NCBI RefSeq assembly: GCF_038502225.1
Contig: NC_091372.1
Location: 11,522,612-11,586,611 of the forward strand
DNA: 64,000 nt
Reading direction: 5' to 3'
From: Cherax quadricarinatus
Lineage: Eukaryota; Arthropoda; Malacostraca; Decapoda; Parastacidae
In this document: positions 24,273 through 39,837 of the stretch, one piece after another
How the letters are laid out: each line of letters starts with the position of its first letter
How positions within the stretch are numbered: the stretch's first letter is position 1
Made by a program: the position numbers and the translations under genes
The notes under the pieces: generated by a model
Database searches by the model: none
Seen by the model: the letters and a program-made list of their open reading frames with translations, nothing else
What the model was told of the DNA's origin: nothing

Positions 24273-25046
24273 ACATCATTAAACTGACCACGAGGTTTAA
24301 ATTGTTTTAATTTATTCCGAATTTAACCATGTTTATAGTAGTTCTCGTGGGTCATTTAAATGTTGCCTTAACGTGATCTCTGAGTAAAGGCTATACTCAC
24401 TGCTTACGTAAATGGCAGCCTTGGTTCCCCACCTTCACCCATATTAACTCTTATTACCAGTTTTAATCTAAATTTTAACATAATTAAGTTCGTCTGTTGC
24501 TCATCTCAGGTTTATCTGATTTTAAACCAAGGTTAACAAATTTCATTGTTATTTATTATCTATTATTTCAGTTTTATCTGGTGTTAAACCAAGGTTAATT
24601 TACATTATATTTTTATTCTATTTATCCAGTGTTCGTTTTATCTGATGTTATCTAAGTGTTTATATAATTTATCAGGTTTAATACAAGGGAAAGGTAGAGC
24701 CAATTCCTTGGATTAGGAGCCCTTCATCGGCATCCAAAGATACCTGGATGCTGATGGGGGCTCTAGATCCAAGAAAATTACTTATCTTCCTCCATTTTTG
24801 GATCGAGTCTAAATGGGCCTACTGGCCCTTGGTGGGCAGGTCCAACTCTCACCCACTCATGTACCCGTCCAACCTACATCATTTAAAGCTACCCAAACTT
24901 ACCTACGGAATGTTAGGTAAATGACACATGCAACTAATGTGACATTTTATTGTGGAAATGTTTCACTCTCCAGTTAACGGCTATGGTCTGTATAAGTTGT
25001 GTCATGCGTTTGTATATTATTATTATTTTTATTATCATCATCATCA
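24273..25046. other. Unique AT-rich DNA with small hairpin
   Basis: AT-rich, with repeated TTTAATCT/TTAACC motifs and no gene recognised. At 24717-24766, GAGCCCTTCATCGGCATCC faces GGATGCTGATGGGGGCTC, a hairpin derived from the SINE-like family (CCAATTCCTTGGATTAGGAG lies beside it). Confidence 0.5.
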
Positions 25047-25285
25047 TCCCAGTCCCAGGAAACACACCACCTTGCTATCCCTGTTACAGATATTCCTGTC
25101 CCAGAAAACACACCACCTTGCTATCCCTGTTACAGATATTCCTGTCCCAGAAAACACACCACCTTGCTATCCCTGTTACAGATATTCCTGTCCCAGAAAA
25201 CACACCACCTTGCTATCCCTGTTACAGATATTCCTGTCCCAGAAAACACACCACCTTGCTATCCCTGTTACAGATATTCCTGTCT
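25047..25285. repeat. 46-bp minisatellite
   Basis: About five copies of a 46-bp unit (CACACCACCTTGCTATCCCT, GTTACAGATATTCCTGTCCC, AGAAAA). Copies are nearly identical. Because 46 is not a multiple of three, the same peptide appears successively in three plus-strand frames, which is the signature of a repeat and not of a gene. Confidence 0.95.
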
Positions 25286-25289
25286 CGTT

Positions 25290-27220
25290 CTAGTACTAAC
25301 TCCAACTCTACTCTCCCTCAGTTCGCACACTGCATATTTCGCATCCCAAGTTTCCTTCACTGGTGTTGAATAATCATGAAACTACATTGTCATAATCCAC
25401 TACGGGGTGCAGTTAATTTCCCCGGGGACCAACAAACTACAGGCGGCGGCGATTTACCCAAAATGCACATGGTTTTTATCATACAAATCCCACCAAAATT
25501 ATTCATGTTTCATCAAGGCATTGAGCGTGTTGAACGATACAAGCTACAAGACGTGGAACAGGTTAAATATACAATGAATAATTTACAGACCGCTGTTCTA
25601 GCCCTTCGTCCACCCTTCTGTTTATTCATTGACAATTGTTTAATACAACCCTAGAGTCCATAATATACAATTTCAATAGTAGTTATGATCGGATCCAGTA
25701 TGTGATGAATCAGTAGGGCCGGTTGTTATTAAGCGTTAAAGAAATACGGTGCCAGGGGCTGTAGCTCTTCCCCCAAGTACAGTAAACACTAATCAAGGAC
25801 TTGAGGAAAACTCGATACAGAGTTACAAGAGCAGGCACGTTCCCATCCTGAAAAGCAGGAATCTGCAAAGCAGATCGATTAAATAGCGGTGAAAATTGCA
25901 GACACCTACAAAGACAAAATACAACAGAGGTAAGCGCTCATGTATATTTCGGTTCTACTAAGACCCTCTTCGGCAAATGGTTTGATATGGCAGCAACATA
26001 CAGTAAATATTCTGTGGTTTATATTCTCCCCACTTACTGATTTGTGTCACTGAACAGTAGTTATGAAACTTCAGTGTTTGGATCAGTTAACGCGTCTAAC
26101 TGGCCCACCAGCAAGATAAAGTTGATACATAATCTGGTTTTCTGATAGCTACGAGAACAAAGATTACGCATGACAATCTACAATACAATTGTCATCAGAA
26201 ATATTCTGTTCAGGACAATCTCCCTCATTCAGTATGCCTTTGGAAAAGCAAAAAAAAAGTATAATAATTGCAATTCAAACTATTCTTCCTCTTGAACGCC
26301 AACATGCTCAGCCATATCCTTCAAATCCATGCACTGTACATCCCACCTACACAACTAGCATCCAGCTAATCGGTTTCCCGGCATCCCTTCATAGCATCAC
26401 CGAAAACTCGCACTTAGGACTCGCACCTTACGACATTTCAGTCTGTAAAGTCACAACTGACTTGGTCTAGCCGACTTTCTTTACATCTTGATTCAGTGAT
26501 CGTCATTAAACCATGCCGGCCCCTCCCCCCATCTCTCAAACCAACACAGAAAGGTCGTCCCTATAATCAAATCTATACAAAAATTTACCTAGCAATTAAC
26601 CTAGGATGATCCAATATTTTGTTAGTTTTAATTTGAATAATGTAACCTTTGCTTGTTTAATATAAATACAACTTTTGATTGTTTTACTACGATTTATGTA
26701 ACCTTGGTTCGTTTTAATATGGATAAACCAAGAATGACATTACTGATCCCGGGAATGTTGTGCATCTCATAGGCCTTCAAATTATTGTAGGCTTTGTATG
26801 TACAGTAATAAAGAAATTGATTTTTTCACTGATACGTCTATCATCTGGAAATATATTTAATAGTTCATCACGCTGTTGTGTTTTAAACACAGCTGCATAC
26901 GTTACTTTGCAATTCTTACCCGTGGCATTTACTTTCCTTTCTGTGGTTACACATTACTTTTCCCATGACATACACTGTGATTACCTCTAATGTGTCTTCG
27001 TAGGTTTTATCCGGTTATTCCATTAATTACCCATACAGGGTTTTAGTTTGCTTGGACAGCTGCCTTACCTCTGGCTAGGCTACCTTCTGAATATGTTCTG
27101 TTAACTTGTAGCACGGTCTTAATATCTACGTTAACTACACGTAGTGGACCTGTGATTCTCCAGCTTAGCACAGATTATTCACGTGATTACCATCAAAACA
27201 TTCACTGTAGAGAACAACAT
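25290..27220. other. Unique DNA, no gene recognised
   Basis: Small plus-strand frames of 76-93 codons (25376-25654, 26189-26470, 26760-26990) occur, but none shows a domain, a signal sequence or clear splice context. Composition is ordinary for the window. A short unrecognised exon cannot be excluded. Confidence 0.4.
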
Positions 27221-27222
27221 AG

Positions 27223-27352
27223 TACAATACCGTGACTGAAACTGTACACAAATAACCCACACACAGGACAAACCTAAGATGTTTGGGTTCGACTTGAAGC
27301 ATTAACTAGCTACAAGTTTCTATGTGCGGGTTATCTGTGTATTTAGTACATA
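27223..27352. repeat. Foldback element (copy 2)
   Basis: The left arm begins CAATACCGTGACTGAAACTG and contains ACACAAATAACCCACACA. The right arm contains TATGTGCGGGTTATCTGTGT. Inner parts are TTGGGTTCGACTTGAAGCAT, corresponding to the TGGTCCAAGTCGGACC of copy 4795-4896. The arms are complementary over about 55 bp. Confidence 0.65.
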
Positions 27353-27627
27353 TAATACCTTGAAATACATACTTCTGATACCTATGTCTGAAGAATAACT
27401 TATTTTAATTGGAATAATCTGTTAGTGAATAAAAAAATAGTATAAAAATGTGAAAGCAAGACTGCCTGTATTCCACGAGATTCTTGACAACACACTGCAT
27501 ATGGCCAGTTCTTGATGGCACTAAATAACGAGGCCTAGTAACGTTACTTAATATACTTAGCACTGAGCGAATTTAATCAGCATAACTTACTCACCTGAGG
27601 TTAACAAGGTGGTACAATATTCCTAAT

Positions 27628-27780
27628 GGATTATTATAATCATGGGGAACCGCTAAACCCGTGGATTATACAGCACCTGTGGGGGGAGGGGATGGAAGGT
27701 ATCCAGGCTTAATTCAGGGAACTGGAGCACAGATTCAATTCCCTGGATCACAAGTCCCTCACCAGCGCATTCCTAATAGA
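27628..27780 (+). repeat. SINE-like dispersed repeat
   Basis: Starts at an ATTATTATAATCATGGGGAA head, then CGCTAAACCCGTGGATTATA, CAGCACCTGTGGGG, TTAATTCAGGGAACTGGAGC and CAATTCCCTGGATCAC. It matches the copies near 35.4, 45.1 and 62.9 kb. There is no recognisable tRNA promoter box, so its class is uncertain. Confidence 0.65.
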
Positions 27781-28134
27781 CATTTGTTTCAGGAACACTT
27801 CAAGAGTCCACTAGCGATTTATTGTCAACTCTTCTCATTTAACGAAAAACATTTTATATTCACGTGAATTCGTGTATATAAAAATTGTCAATTATTTTTT
27901 AAATTTAAGATGTTAATAACCACAATACTGTTTCACACCAACACCGATACCTGGATCAATACTATGTTCTTTCAATCTTTTAAAACTTTACACCAAACCA
28001 TCTCTTTTATATTTATGTACAATTTTGTATCAAACAAAAAAAATGTGTCAGTGCTACTTCCCAGAGAACACCAGACTGAATTGCATGGAATTGTTACATT
28101 AGTTTCTTACATAATATATATACTAGGCCTCGTC

Positions 28135-28136
<2 letters not shown>

Positions 28137-28198
<62 letters not shown>

Positions 28199-28221
28199 TA
28201 TATATATTATATATATATATA
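28137..28221. repeat. TA microsatellite
   Basis: (TA)n with a few TT/AA interruptions, directly upstream of a LINE 3' UTR fragment. Confidence 0.95.
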
Positions 28222-28490
28222 GTCGGACTTGAGTCCTGGAAATGGGAAGTACAATGCCTGCACTTTAAAGGAGGGGTTTGGGATATTGGCAGTTTGGAGG
28301 GATATGTTGTGTATCTCTATACGTATATGCTTCTAAACTGTTGTATTCTGAGCACCTCTGCAAAAGCAGTGATAATGTGTGAGTGTGGTGAAAGTGTTGA
28401 ATGATGATGAAAGTATTTTCTTTTTGGGGATTTTCTTTCTTTTTTTTTGGGTCACCCTGCCTCGGTGGGAGACGGCCGACTTGAGAAAAA

Positions 28491-28493
<3 letters not shown>
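28222..28493 (+). mobile_element. RTE-like LINE 3' UTR fragment, long-UTR type
   Basis: Plus-strand 3' UTR only: CGGACTTGAGTCCTGG, TGGGAAGTACAATGCCTGCA, a segment with GATATTGGCAGTTTGGAGGG, then TTTTTGGGTCACCCTGCCTC, GGTGGGAGACGGCCGACTTG and an A-run. This UTR type is also found at 42.75-43.03 kb and differs in its centre from the short type at 28.8 and 34.8 kb. It ends in a TA tract. Confidence 0.85.

Positions 28494-28556
<63 letters not shown>
28494..28556. repeat. TA microsatellite
   Basis: Perfect (TA)n that directly follows the A-run of the LINE tail, probably grown from it. Confidence 0.95.
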
Positions 28557-28559
<3 letters not shown>

Positions 28560-28657
28560 CAATAAGATCACAGTAAACAGGTGATTTCAGAATATGCAAA
28601 ACAACCACTCTGAAAGAATAGAGAAATTCCAAGCGCTTTCGTGACTACTCACATTAT

Positions 28658-32090
<3,433 letters not shown>

Positions 32091-32325
32091 AGAAAAAGGA
32101 GAAAAACCTAGATGTATGTATATATATATGCATGTGCGTGTCTGTGAAGTGTGACCAAAGTGTAAGTAGGAGTAGCAAGATATCCCTGTTATCTAGCATG
32201 TTTATGAGACAGAAAAAGAAACCAGCAATCCTACCATCATGCAAAACAGTTACAGGTTTCTGTTTCACAGTCATCTGGCAGGACGGTAGTACTTCCCTGG
32301 GTGGTTGCTGTCTACCAACCTACTA

Positions 32326-32336
32326 CCTATATATTA

Positions 32337-32427
<91 letters not shown>

Positions 32428-32430
32428 ATA
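32326..32430. repeat. TA/TATG microsatellite
   Basis: (TA)n passing into TATG and CA repeats (32416-32445). Confidence 0.9.
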
Positions 32431-32449
32431 TACACACACACACACAAGG

Positions 32450-32745
32450 TGGACAGACAGGATGTTCCAGATATGGGACACAGTAACAAGGGGTCACAAC
32501 TGGAACATGAAGACTCGGATGAGTCACAGGGATGTTAGGAAGTACATATTTCTTCAGTCACAGAGTTGTCAGGAAGTGGAATAGTCTGGGAAGTGATGTA
32601 GTGGAGGCAGGATCCATACATAAGCTTTAAGAAGAGTTATGATAAAGCTCACGGAGCAGGAAGAGTGACTTAGTAGCTACCAGTGAAGAGGCGGGGCCAG
32701 GAGCTGTGAATCGACCCCTACAACCACAATTAGGTGAATACACAT
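32450..32745 (+). mobile_element. Third LINE family, ORF2 C-terminal tail
   Basis: Plus-strand tail in broken frames: QLEHEDSDESQGC, then VRKW-like coding for a GTGGAATAGTCTGGGAAGTG segment, SFKKSYDKAHGAGRVT, and a UTR with GAGGCGGGGCCAGGAGCTGT and GTGAATCGACCCCTACAACC, ending in AGGTGAATACACATACAC repeats. This differs from both other LINE families here. A minus-strand scrap with the same GGCGGGGCTGGGAGCTATGA segment lies at 33000-33055. I recognise it as a common crustacean LINE tail from memory only. Confidence 0.65.
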
Positions 32746-32999
32746 ACACACACATTTACACTTATTTCGGGTACTGTTCCCTATCCCCCCTCCCCCCCAA
32801 AAAAAAAATTCAGTCATTTTTAATAGTTAAGTAACGCAATGTAAGGTGTCATAATAATAATAATGATAATTAACACTGATTAATAATAATATCAATATTT
32901 AATAATAATCTTTATTTCTACAATAACATGACATAACTTGTACAGAACTATGTAAACTGACGAAGGTTTAGGGAATATTGTTACTTCTGAACTTTTAAT

Positions 33000-33055
33000 G
33001 CCTTTCAAGGGTCGAGTCATAGCTCCCAGCCCCGCCCCTTCACCCTTATCAACCA
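33000..33055 (-). mobile_element. Third LINE family UTR scrap
   Basis: Minus-strand match to the GAGGCGGGGCCAGGAGCTGT/GACTCGACCC segment of the copy at 32450-32745; too short for more. Confidence 0.4.
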
Positions 33056-33218
33056 CTGGTATGTTACACTAAGTAATGCCCAAAGATTAGATAAAACTAA
33101 TGCTTTTCAACATTGTTTTAGTCACGTGGTGCGTATTGTTTTATATGATGGAGTAGAGGTAACTGGCCACATACTGTGTCCAAGTTCAATAAGTTAGTTT
33201 CTCACAAATATATAAAGT

Positions 33219-33221
<3 letters not shown>

Positions 33222-33302
<81 letters not shown>
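33222..33302. repeat. TA microsatellite
   Basis: Perfect (TA)n immediately left of the 47-bp satellite. Confidence 0.95.
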
Positions 33303-33304
<2 letters not shown>

Positions 33305-33500
33305 CCTACCTATTATCTCCATACCTTGTATTATACAAGATATATTCCAACACATGTACTCTCCCTCATACCTTGTATTATACAAGGTACATCCCAACAC
33401 ATGTACTCACCCTCCTATCTTATATTACACAAGATATATACCAAAACATGTACTCTCCCTATTTTATATTACACAAGATATATACCAACACATGTACGCA
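33303..33500. repeat. 47-bp satellite, left half
   Basis: Units of 47 bp containing CCAACACATGTACTCTCCCT and the small palindrome CTTGTATTATACAAG, with one 44-bp unit. The array resumes at 35003 on the far side of a LINE insertion. Confidence 0.9.
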
Positions 33501-35002
33501 CATGTACCAGGTATACTCTGTTGAGTATACCTGGTAAAGTGTATGGTAGAGTTATTATTGAAAGAATTAAGAGTAAGACGGAGAATAGGATAGCAGATGA
33601 ACAAGGAGGCTTTAGGAAAGGTAGGGGGTGTGTGGATCAGGTGTTTACAGTGAAACATAAGTGAACAGTATTTAGATAAGGCTAAAGAGTTCTTTGTGGC
33701 ATTTATGGATTTGCAGATGTTGCAGGTGTATGGTGTAGGAGGCAGGTTACTGAAAGCAGTGAAGAGTTTTTACGAGGATTGTGAGGCTCAAGTTAGAGTA
33801 TGTGGGAAAGAGGGAAATTATTTCCCAGTAAAAGTAGGCCTTAGACAAGGATGTGTGATGTCACCGTGGTTGTTTAATATATTTATAGATGGGGTTGTAA
33901 GAGAAGTAAATGCGAGGGTCTTGACAAGAGGCGTGGAGTTAAAAGATAAAGAATCACACAAAGTGGGAGTTGTCACAGTTGCTCTTTGCTGATGACACTG
34001 TGCTCTTGGGAGATTCTGAAGAGAAGTTGCAGAGATTGGTGGATGAATTTGGTAGGGTGTGCAAAAGAAGAAAATTAAAAGTGAATACAGGAAAGAGTAA
34101 GGTTATGAGGATAACAAAAAGATGAGGTGATGAAAGATTGGATATCAGATTGGAGGGAGAGAGTATGGAGGAGGTGAATGTATTCAGATATTTGGGAGTG
34201 GACGTGTCAGCGGATGGGTCTATGAAAGATGAGGTGAATCATAGAATTGATGAGGGGAAAAGGGCGAGTGGTTCACTTAGGAGTCTGTGGAGACAAAGAA
34301 CTTTGTCCTTGGCGGCAAAGAGGGGAATGTAAGAGTATAGTTTTACCAACGCTCTTATATGGGTGTGAAGCATGGGTGATGAATGTTGCAGCGAGGAGAA
34401 GGCTGGAGTCAGTGGAGATGTCATGTCTGAGAGCAATGTGTGGTGTGAATATAATGCAGAGAATTCGTATTTTGGAAGTTAGAAGGAGGTGCGGGATTAC
34501 CAAAACTGTTGTCCAGAGGGCTGAGGAAGGGTTGTTGAGGTGGTTTGGACATGTAGAGAGAATGGAGGGAAACAGAGTGACTTCAAGAGTGTATCAGTCT
34601 GTAGTGGAAGGAAGGCGGGGTAGGGGTCGGCCTAGGAAAGGTTGGAGGGAGGGGGTAAAGGAGGTTTTGTGTGCGAGGGGCTTGGACTTCCAGCAGGCAT
34701 GCGTGAGCGTGTTTGATAGGAGTGAATGGAGACAAATGGTTTTTAATACTTGACGTGCTGTTGGAGTGTGAGCAAAGTAACATTTATGAAGGGGTTCAGG
34801 GAAACCGGCAGGCCGGACTTGAGTCCTGGAGATGGGAAGTACAGTGCCTGCACTCTGAAGGAGGGGTGTTAATGTTGCAGTTTAAAAACTGTAGTGTAAA
34901 GCACCCTTCTGGCAAGACAGTGATGGAGTGAATGATGGTGAAAGTTTTTCTTTTTCGGGCCACCCTGCCTTGGTGGGAATCGGCCAGTGTGATGATAAAA
35001 AA
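33501..35002 (+). mobile_element. RTE-like LINE, 5'-truncated, inserted in satellite
   Basis: Plus-strand copy that begins inside the RT domain (LLSIPGKVYGRVI) and runs to the short-type 3' UTR and A-run near 34992-35005. Compared with the minus-strand copy it has an in-frame loss of 13 codons (EKAYDRVDRGAMW) after FMDL, a two-base loss in a CA run near 33958 just before FADD, a premature stop near 34123 and a two-base loss near 34331. It is therefore dead. At its 5' junction a 14-bp arm (33505-33518) is repeated inverted at 33523-33536. ATGTAC occurs on both sides of the insertion as a likely target-site duplication. Confidence 0.85.
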
Positions 35003-35140
35003 AAATATGTACTCTCCCTCCTATCTTACATTACACAAGATATATTCCAACACATGTACTCACCCTCCTATCTTATATTACACAAGATATATACCAACAC
35101 ATGTACTCTCCCTCCTATCTTATACTACGCAAGATATACA
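35003..35140. repeat. 47-bp satellite, right half
   Basis: Three further units (ATGT starts at 35007, 35054, 35101) identical in type to those at 33303-33500. The two halves show that the LINE landed inside one array. Confidence 0.9.
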
Positions 35141-35219
35141 TAGGTATAAATCACACACGTTTAGACATGGGAAACTTTTATAGGAAACGTTCCATTTAAG
35201 ACACATTTCGCTTGTTAGG

Positions 35220-35320
35220 ATAAGCTTTATTTATGTCTTTTATCATAAATTTCATTAGTATACGTTTCGCTCCTGGTGAGCGAAACGTATCCTATCTTAA
35301 TTAAAGTTTTGAAACGTTCC
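35220..35320. repeat. CGTTTCGC foldback-type repeat
   Basis: Centre is a perfect inverted repeat, ATACGTTTCGCTC facing GAGCGAAACGTAT (35259-35291), flanked by AAGCTTTATTTATG and TTAATTAAAG. It belongs to a loose family of elements with CGTTTCGCC and GACTGAAGAAGCC motifs seen at 41.4, 45.4, 48.4, 50.9, 51.2, 52.2 and 54.7 kb. Confidence 0.6.
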
Positions 35321-35364
35321 ACATGTCTAATTTATACCCTGATTCCTTACACTGTACGTATTTA

Positions 35365-35520
35365 ATTACAGAGAAGCGGTAAACCCAGAGGCGTCACGCA
35401 CTGATAAATGGAAGGCAAACGGATCGGATTCAAAGGGAAAAGTGGCCTCCAGTTCCTTGAATCAGGAGCCTTTCACCATCAAAGCACCTCCCCCCAAGGG
35501 CGGAAATACCAGAAATATTA
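35365..35520 (+). repeat. SINE-like dispersed repeat
   Basis: Copy with AGAGAAGCGGTAAACCCAGA, AAAGTGGCCTCCAGTTCCTT and GAATCAGGAGCCTTTCACCA. It is more diverged than those at 27.6 and 45.1 kb. Confidence 0.5.
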
Positions 35521-35600
35521 CCCAAGTCCGCTAATGTAAATGTCGCCTTTTTATCATCAAAATTAGATACAGCAGTGTGGCTAACCTGAGCCAGGTAACG

Positions 35601-36004
35601 TTATACAAGGCTACAGACTAGACACTAACGCACTCCTCAAGCAGCCTACCTCTTATATTTATACAAGGCTACAGACTAGACACTAACGCACTCCTCAAGC
35701 AGCCTACCTCTTATATTTATACAAGGCTACAGACTAGACACTAACGCACTCCTCAAGCAGCCTACCTCTTATATTTATACAAGGCTACAGACTAGACACT
35801 AACGCACTCCTCAAGCAGCCTACCTCTTATATTTATACAAGGCTACAGACTAGACACTAACGCACTCCTCAAGCAGCCTACCTCTTATATTTATACAAGG
35901 CTACAGACTAGACACTAACGCACTCCTCAAGCAGCCTACCTCTTATATTTATACAAGGCTACAGACTAGACACTAACGCACTCCTCATGCAGCCTACCTC
36001 TTAC
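35601..36004. repeat. 58-bp minisatellite
   Basis: Seven almost identical units of 58 bp (ATACAAGGCTACAGACTAGA ... GCAGCCTACCTCTTATATTT). The last carries CTCATGC for CTCAAGC. Confidence 0.95.
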
Positions 36005-36009
36005 AATAG

Positions 36010-37375
36010 ATCGCTTAGTGTATTTTTCATGTCGTAGTCCTTCACTTGGTGTGCTTTTTTTGTCAGTGTTCTTCAACTGGCGTTTTTCCTTCAACTGGTG
36101 TTTTTCCTGTAACTGCCCTTCAACTGGTGTTTTTCCTGTAACTTACCTTAAACTGGTGTTTTTCCTGTAACTGCCCTTCAACTGGTGTTTTTCCTGCAAC
36201 TGCCCTTCAACTGGTTTTTTCCTGCAACTGCCCTCAAACTGGTGTTTTTCCTGTAACTGCCCTCAAACTGGTGTTTTTCCCGTAACTGCCCTTAAACTGG
36301 TGTTTTTCCTGTAACTGCCCTCAAACTGGTGTTTTTCCCGTAACTGCCCTTAAACTGGTGTTTTTCCTGCAACTGCCCTTCAACTGGTGTTTTTCCTGTA
36401 ACTGCCCTTCAACTGGTGTTTTTCCTGCAACTACCCTTCAACTGGTGTTTTTCCTGCAACTGCTCTTCAACTGGTGTTTTTCCTGCAACTGCCCTTCAAC
36501 TGGTGTTTTTCCTGCAACTGCCCTTCAACTGGTGTTTTTCCTGCAACTGCCCTTCAACTGGTGTTTTTCCTGTAACTGCCATTCAACTGGTGTTTTTCCT
36601 GCAACTGCCCTTCAACTGGTGTTTTTCCTGCAACTGCCCTTCAACTGGTGTTTTTCCTGTAACTGCCCTTAAACTGGTGTTTTTCCTGTAACTGCCCTTA
36701 AACTGGTGTTTTTCCTGTAACTGCCCTCAAACTGGTGTTTTTCCCGTAACTGCCTTTCAATTGGTGTTTTTCCTGTAACTGCCCTTCAACTGTTGTTTTT
36801 CCTGCAACTGCCCTTCAACTGGTGTTTTTCCTGCAACTGCCCTTCAACTGGTGTTTTTCCTGTAACTGCCCTTCAACTGGTGTTTTTCCTGCAACTGCCC
36901 TTCAACTGGTGTTTTTCCTGCAACTGCCCTTCAACTGGTGTTTTTCCTGCAACTGCCCTTCAACTGGTGTTTTTCCTGCAACTGCCCTTCAACTGGTGTT
37001 TTTCCTGCAACTGCCCTTCAACTGGTGTTTTTCCTGTAACTGCCCTGGTGTTTTTCCTGCAAAACTGGTGTTTTTCCTGTAACTGCCCTTAAACTGGTGT
37101 TTTTCCTGTAACTGCCCTTAAACTGGTGTTTTTCCTGTAACTGCCCTTAAACTGGTGTTTTTCCTGTAACTGCCCTTAAACTGGTGTTTTTCCTGTGACT
37201 GCCCTTCAACTGTTGTTTTTCCTGTGACTGCCCTTCAACTGGTGTTTTTCCTGTAACTGCCCTTCAACTGGTGTTTTTCCTGACTGTCCTTCAACTGTTG
37301 TTTTTCCTGTGACTGCCCTTCAACTGGTGTTTTTCCTGTAACTGCCCTTCAATTAGTGTGCTTTTTCTGTCACTG
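36010..37375. repeat. 29-bp minisatellite, TTCAACTGGTG type
   Basis: About 45 units of 29 bp (TTCAACTGGTGTTTTTCCTG plus CAACTGCCC or TAACTGCCC). Variants with AAACTGG or TCAAACTGG and CCCGTAAC cluster together, for example 36230-36360 and 37080-37190. Plus-strand frames of about 100 codons reflect periodic stop-free stretches only. Confidence 0.95.
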
Positions 37376-38335
37376 TCGTTCAACTTGTGCGGTTTTCCGG
37401 TTAGTCATTCAACTAGTGTAATTTTCCTGCCATTGTCCTTCACCTGGTGTGGTTTTCCCTGGCACAATTCTTCACCTGGTGTGGTTTTCCTGACAGTTCT
37501 TCACCTGGTGTAGTTTTCCCGACAGTTCTTCACCTGGTGTAGTTTTCCTGACAGTTCTTCACCTGGTGTAGTTTTCCTGGCACAGTTCTTCACCTGGTGT
37601 AGTTTTCCTGACAGTTCTTCACCTGGTGTAGTTTTCCTGGCACAGTTCTTCACCTGGTGTAGTTTTCCCGACAGTTCTTCACCTGGTGTAGTTTTCCTGA
37701 CAGTTCTTCACCTGGTGTAGTTTTCCCGACAGTTCTTCACCTGGTGTAGTTTTCCTGACACAATTCTTCACCTAGTGTGGTTTTCCTGGCACAGTTCTTC
37801 ACCTGGTGTAGTTTTCCTGACAGTTCTTCACCTGGTGTAGTTTTCCTGGCACAGTTCTTCACCTAGTGTGGTTTTCCTGGCACAGTTCTTCACCTGGTGT
37901 AGTTTTCCTGGCACAGTTCTTCACCTAGTGTGGTTTTCCTGGCACAGTTCTTCACCTGGTGTAGTTTTCCTGGCACAGTTCTTCACCTGGTGTGGTTTTC
38001 CTGGCACAGTTCTTCACCTGATGTGGTTTTCCTGGCACAGTTCTTCACCTGATGTGGTTTTCCTGGCACAGTTCTTCACCTAGTGTGGTTTTCCTGGCAC
38101 AGTTCTTCACCTGGTGTGGTTTTCCTGGCACAGTTCTTCACCTGGTGTAGTTTTCCTGGCACAGTTCTTCACCTGGTGTGGTTTTCCTGGCACAGTTCTT
38201 CACCTGGTGTGGTTTTCCTGGCACAGTTCTTCACCTGGTGTGGTTTTCCTGGCACAGTTCTTCACCTGGTGTGGTTTTCCTGGCACAGTTCTTCACCTGG
38301 TGTAGTTTTCCTGGCACAGTTCTTCAGCTGATGTG
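37376..38335. repeat. 29/31-bp minisatellite, TTCACCTGGTG type
   Basis: Units of 31 bp (TTCACCTGGTGTGGTTTTCC, TGGCACAGTTC) mixed with 29-bp units ending TGACAGTTC. The 29-bp form dominates the left part and the 31-bp form the right. Units at 37340-37460 are intermediate between this family and the one to the left. Confidence 0.95.
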
Positions 38336-38800
38336 GTTTCATATACATATCACGGAGGGCGGTTTTCTTAGTCATATTTCCTCACACTATAGTTTTCCCT
38401 TCATAATCCATCACACAATTGCTTCCCTTCCTTAATATATCACGCAGGATGCCTTTCCAATCATATTACGCAGGATGCCTGTCCTCTCAGTTATCACGTA
38501 GGATGGTTTTCCAGTCATATTACGCAGGATGCCTGTCCTCTCAATATCACGCAGGATGGCTTTCCAATCATATTACGCAGGATGCCTTTCCAATCATATT
38601 ACGCAGGATGCCTTTCCAATCATATTACGCAGGATGCCTGTCCTCTCAATCTATCACGCAGGATGGTTCTCCAATCATATTACGCAGGATTTCTATCCTC
38701 TCAATCCAACACGCAGGATGGTTTTCCAGCCATAATCCATCATGTAAGATGATTTTCTAATTATATTTCATCATGCAGGATGGGCTTTCTGTCATACCAT
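38336..38800. repeat. 26-29-bp minisatellite, ATCACGCAGGATG type
   Basis: Diverged units: ATCACGCAGGATGGTTTTCC with AGTCATATT, and shorter ATTACGCAGGATGCCTTTCC with AATCAT. The TCAC....TG.GGTTTTCC core is shared with the array on the left. Regularity fades beyond 38740. Confidence 0.85.
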
Positions 38801-39438
38801 CACCGGATGATTTCATATATCATTAATATGCTGTGATTTTCAAACCCATGAGAATGTTGGAAAGAAATGCAGCATAATTTGTTTCTTTATGACAACGTTC
38901 GCCCGCACAGTGGGATTTATCACGTAATAAGCAAATCTGTTCGTGACTATTTTTCCTGTAATTTAAGACAGTGCAAAACGTAACGCTGGCACTGAAGCAT
39001 TTAGCTTTAATAAATGTTTCACGCGCTTTAATGACGAGGCTAGAAAAAAAAGAGCATCAAACAGCCTAGGACATGGTAGACTCGTAATCCAATTAAGAGT
39101 AAGCAAGAGTTACTGCTGCTAGACTTATTTGACACAACATTCCTCCAAGCGTGTAGATTAACACCCTCCGCCAGTTGTCCCACACCACCACCACTTCTCA
39201 CTGTCACAAGCCCATCCCAGGGGGTCAAGCTGCCCCTGGGATACCACTCACAATCGCAACATCCAGGGTTGAATTCACGGGCATGGAAAAACATATGGGC
39301 GAATTTCCTTACATCCTAATGCCCCTGCACACCTAGCAGAAGAAAAATAGGCACCTGCCAGCAGACTGCTGAGGGTCGCATCCAGGAGAAAAATGTGCCA
39401 GGAAGCTCCAGTACCTATTGACAGAATAAGTACATATT
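38801..39438. other. Unique DNA, no gene recognised
   Basis: No splice-bounded exon, RNA gene or tandem repeat is apparent. The minus-strand frames here have no domain, and one is mostly an extension of the microsatellite to the right. Confidence 0.4.
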
Positions 39439-39440
39439 TA

Positions 39441-39835
<395 letters not shown>

Positions 39836-39837
39836 CC

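Noticed and set aside
24950..25373. Three overlapping plus-strand frames with TPPCYPCYRY repeats
   Set aside because: The 46-bp repeat shifts the same peptide from frame to frame.
36358..38435. Cys/Phe-rich and Trp/Ser-rich plus-strand frames, as if small secreted proteins
   Set aside because: Translation of 29/31-bp minisatellites; the same peptides recur in every frame in turn.
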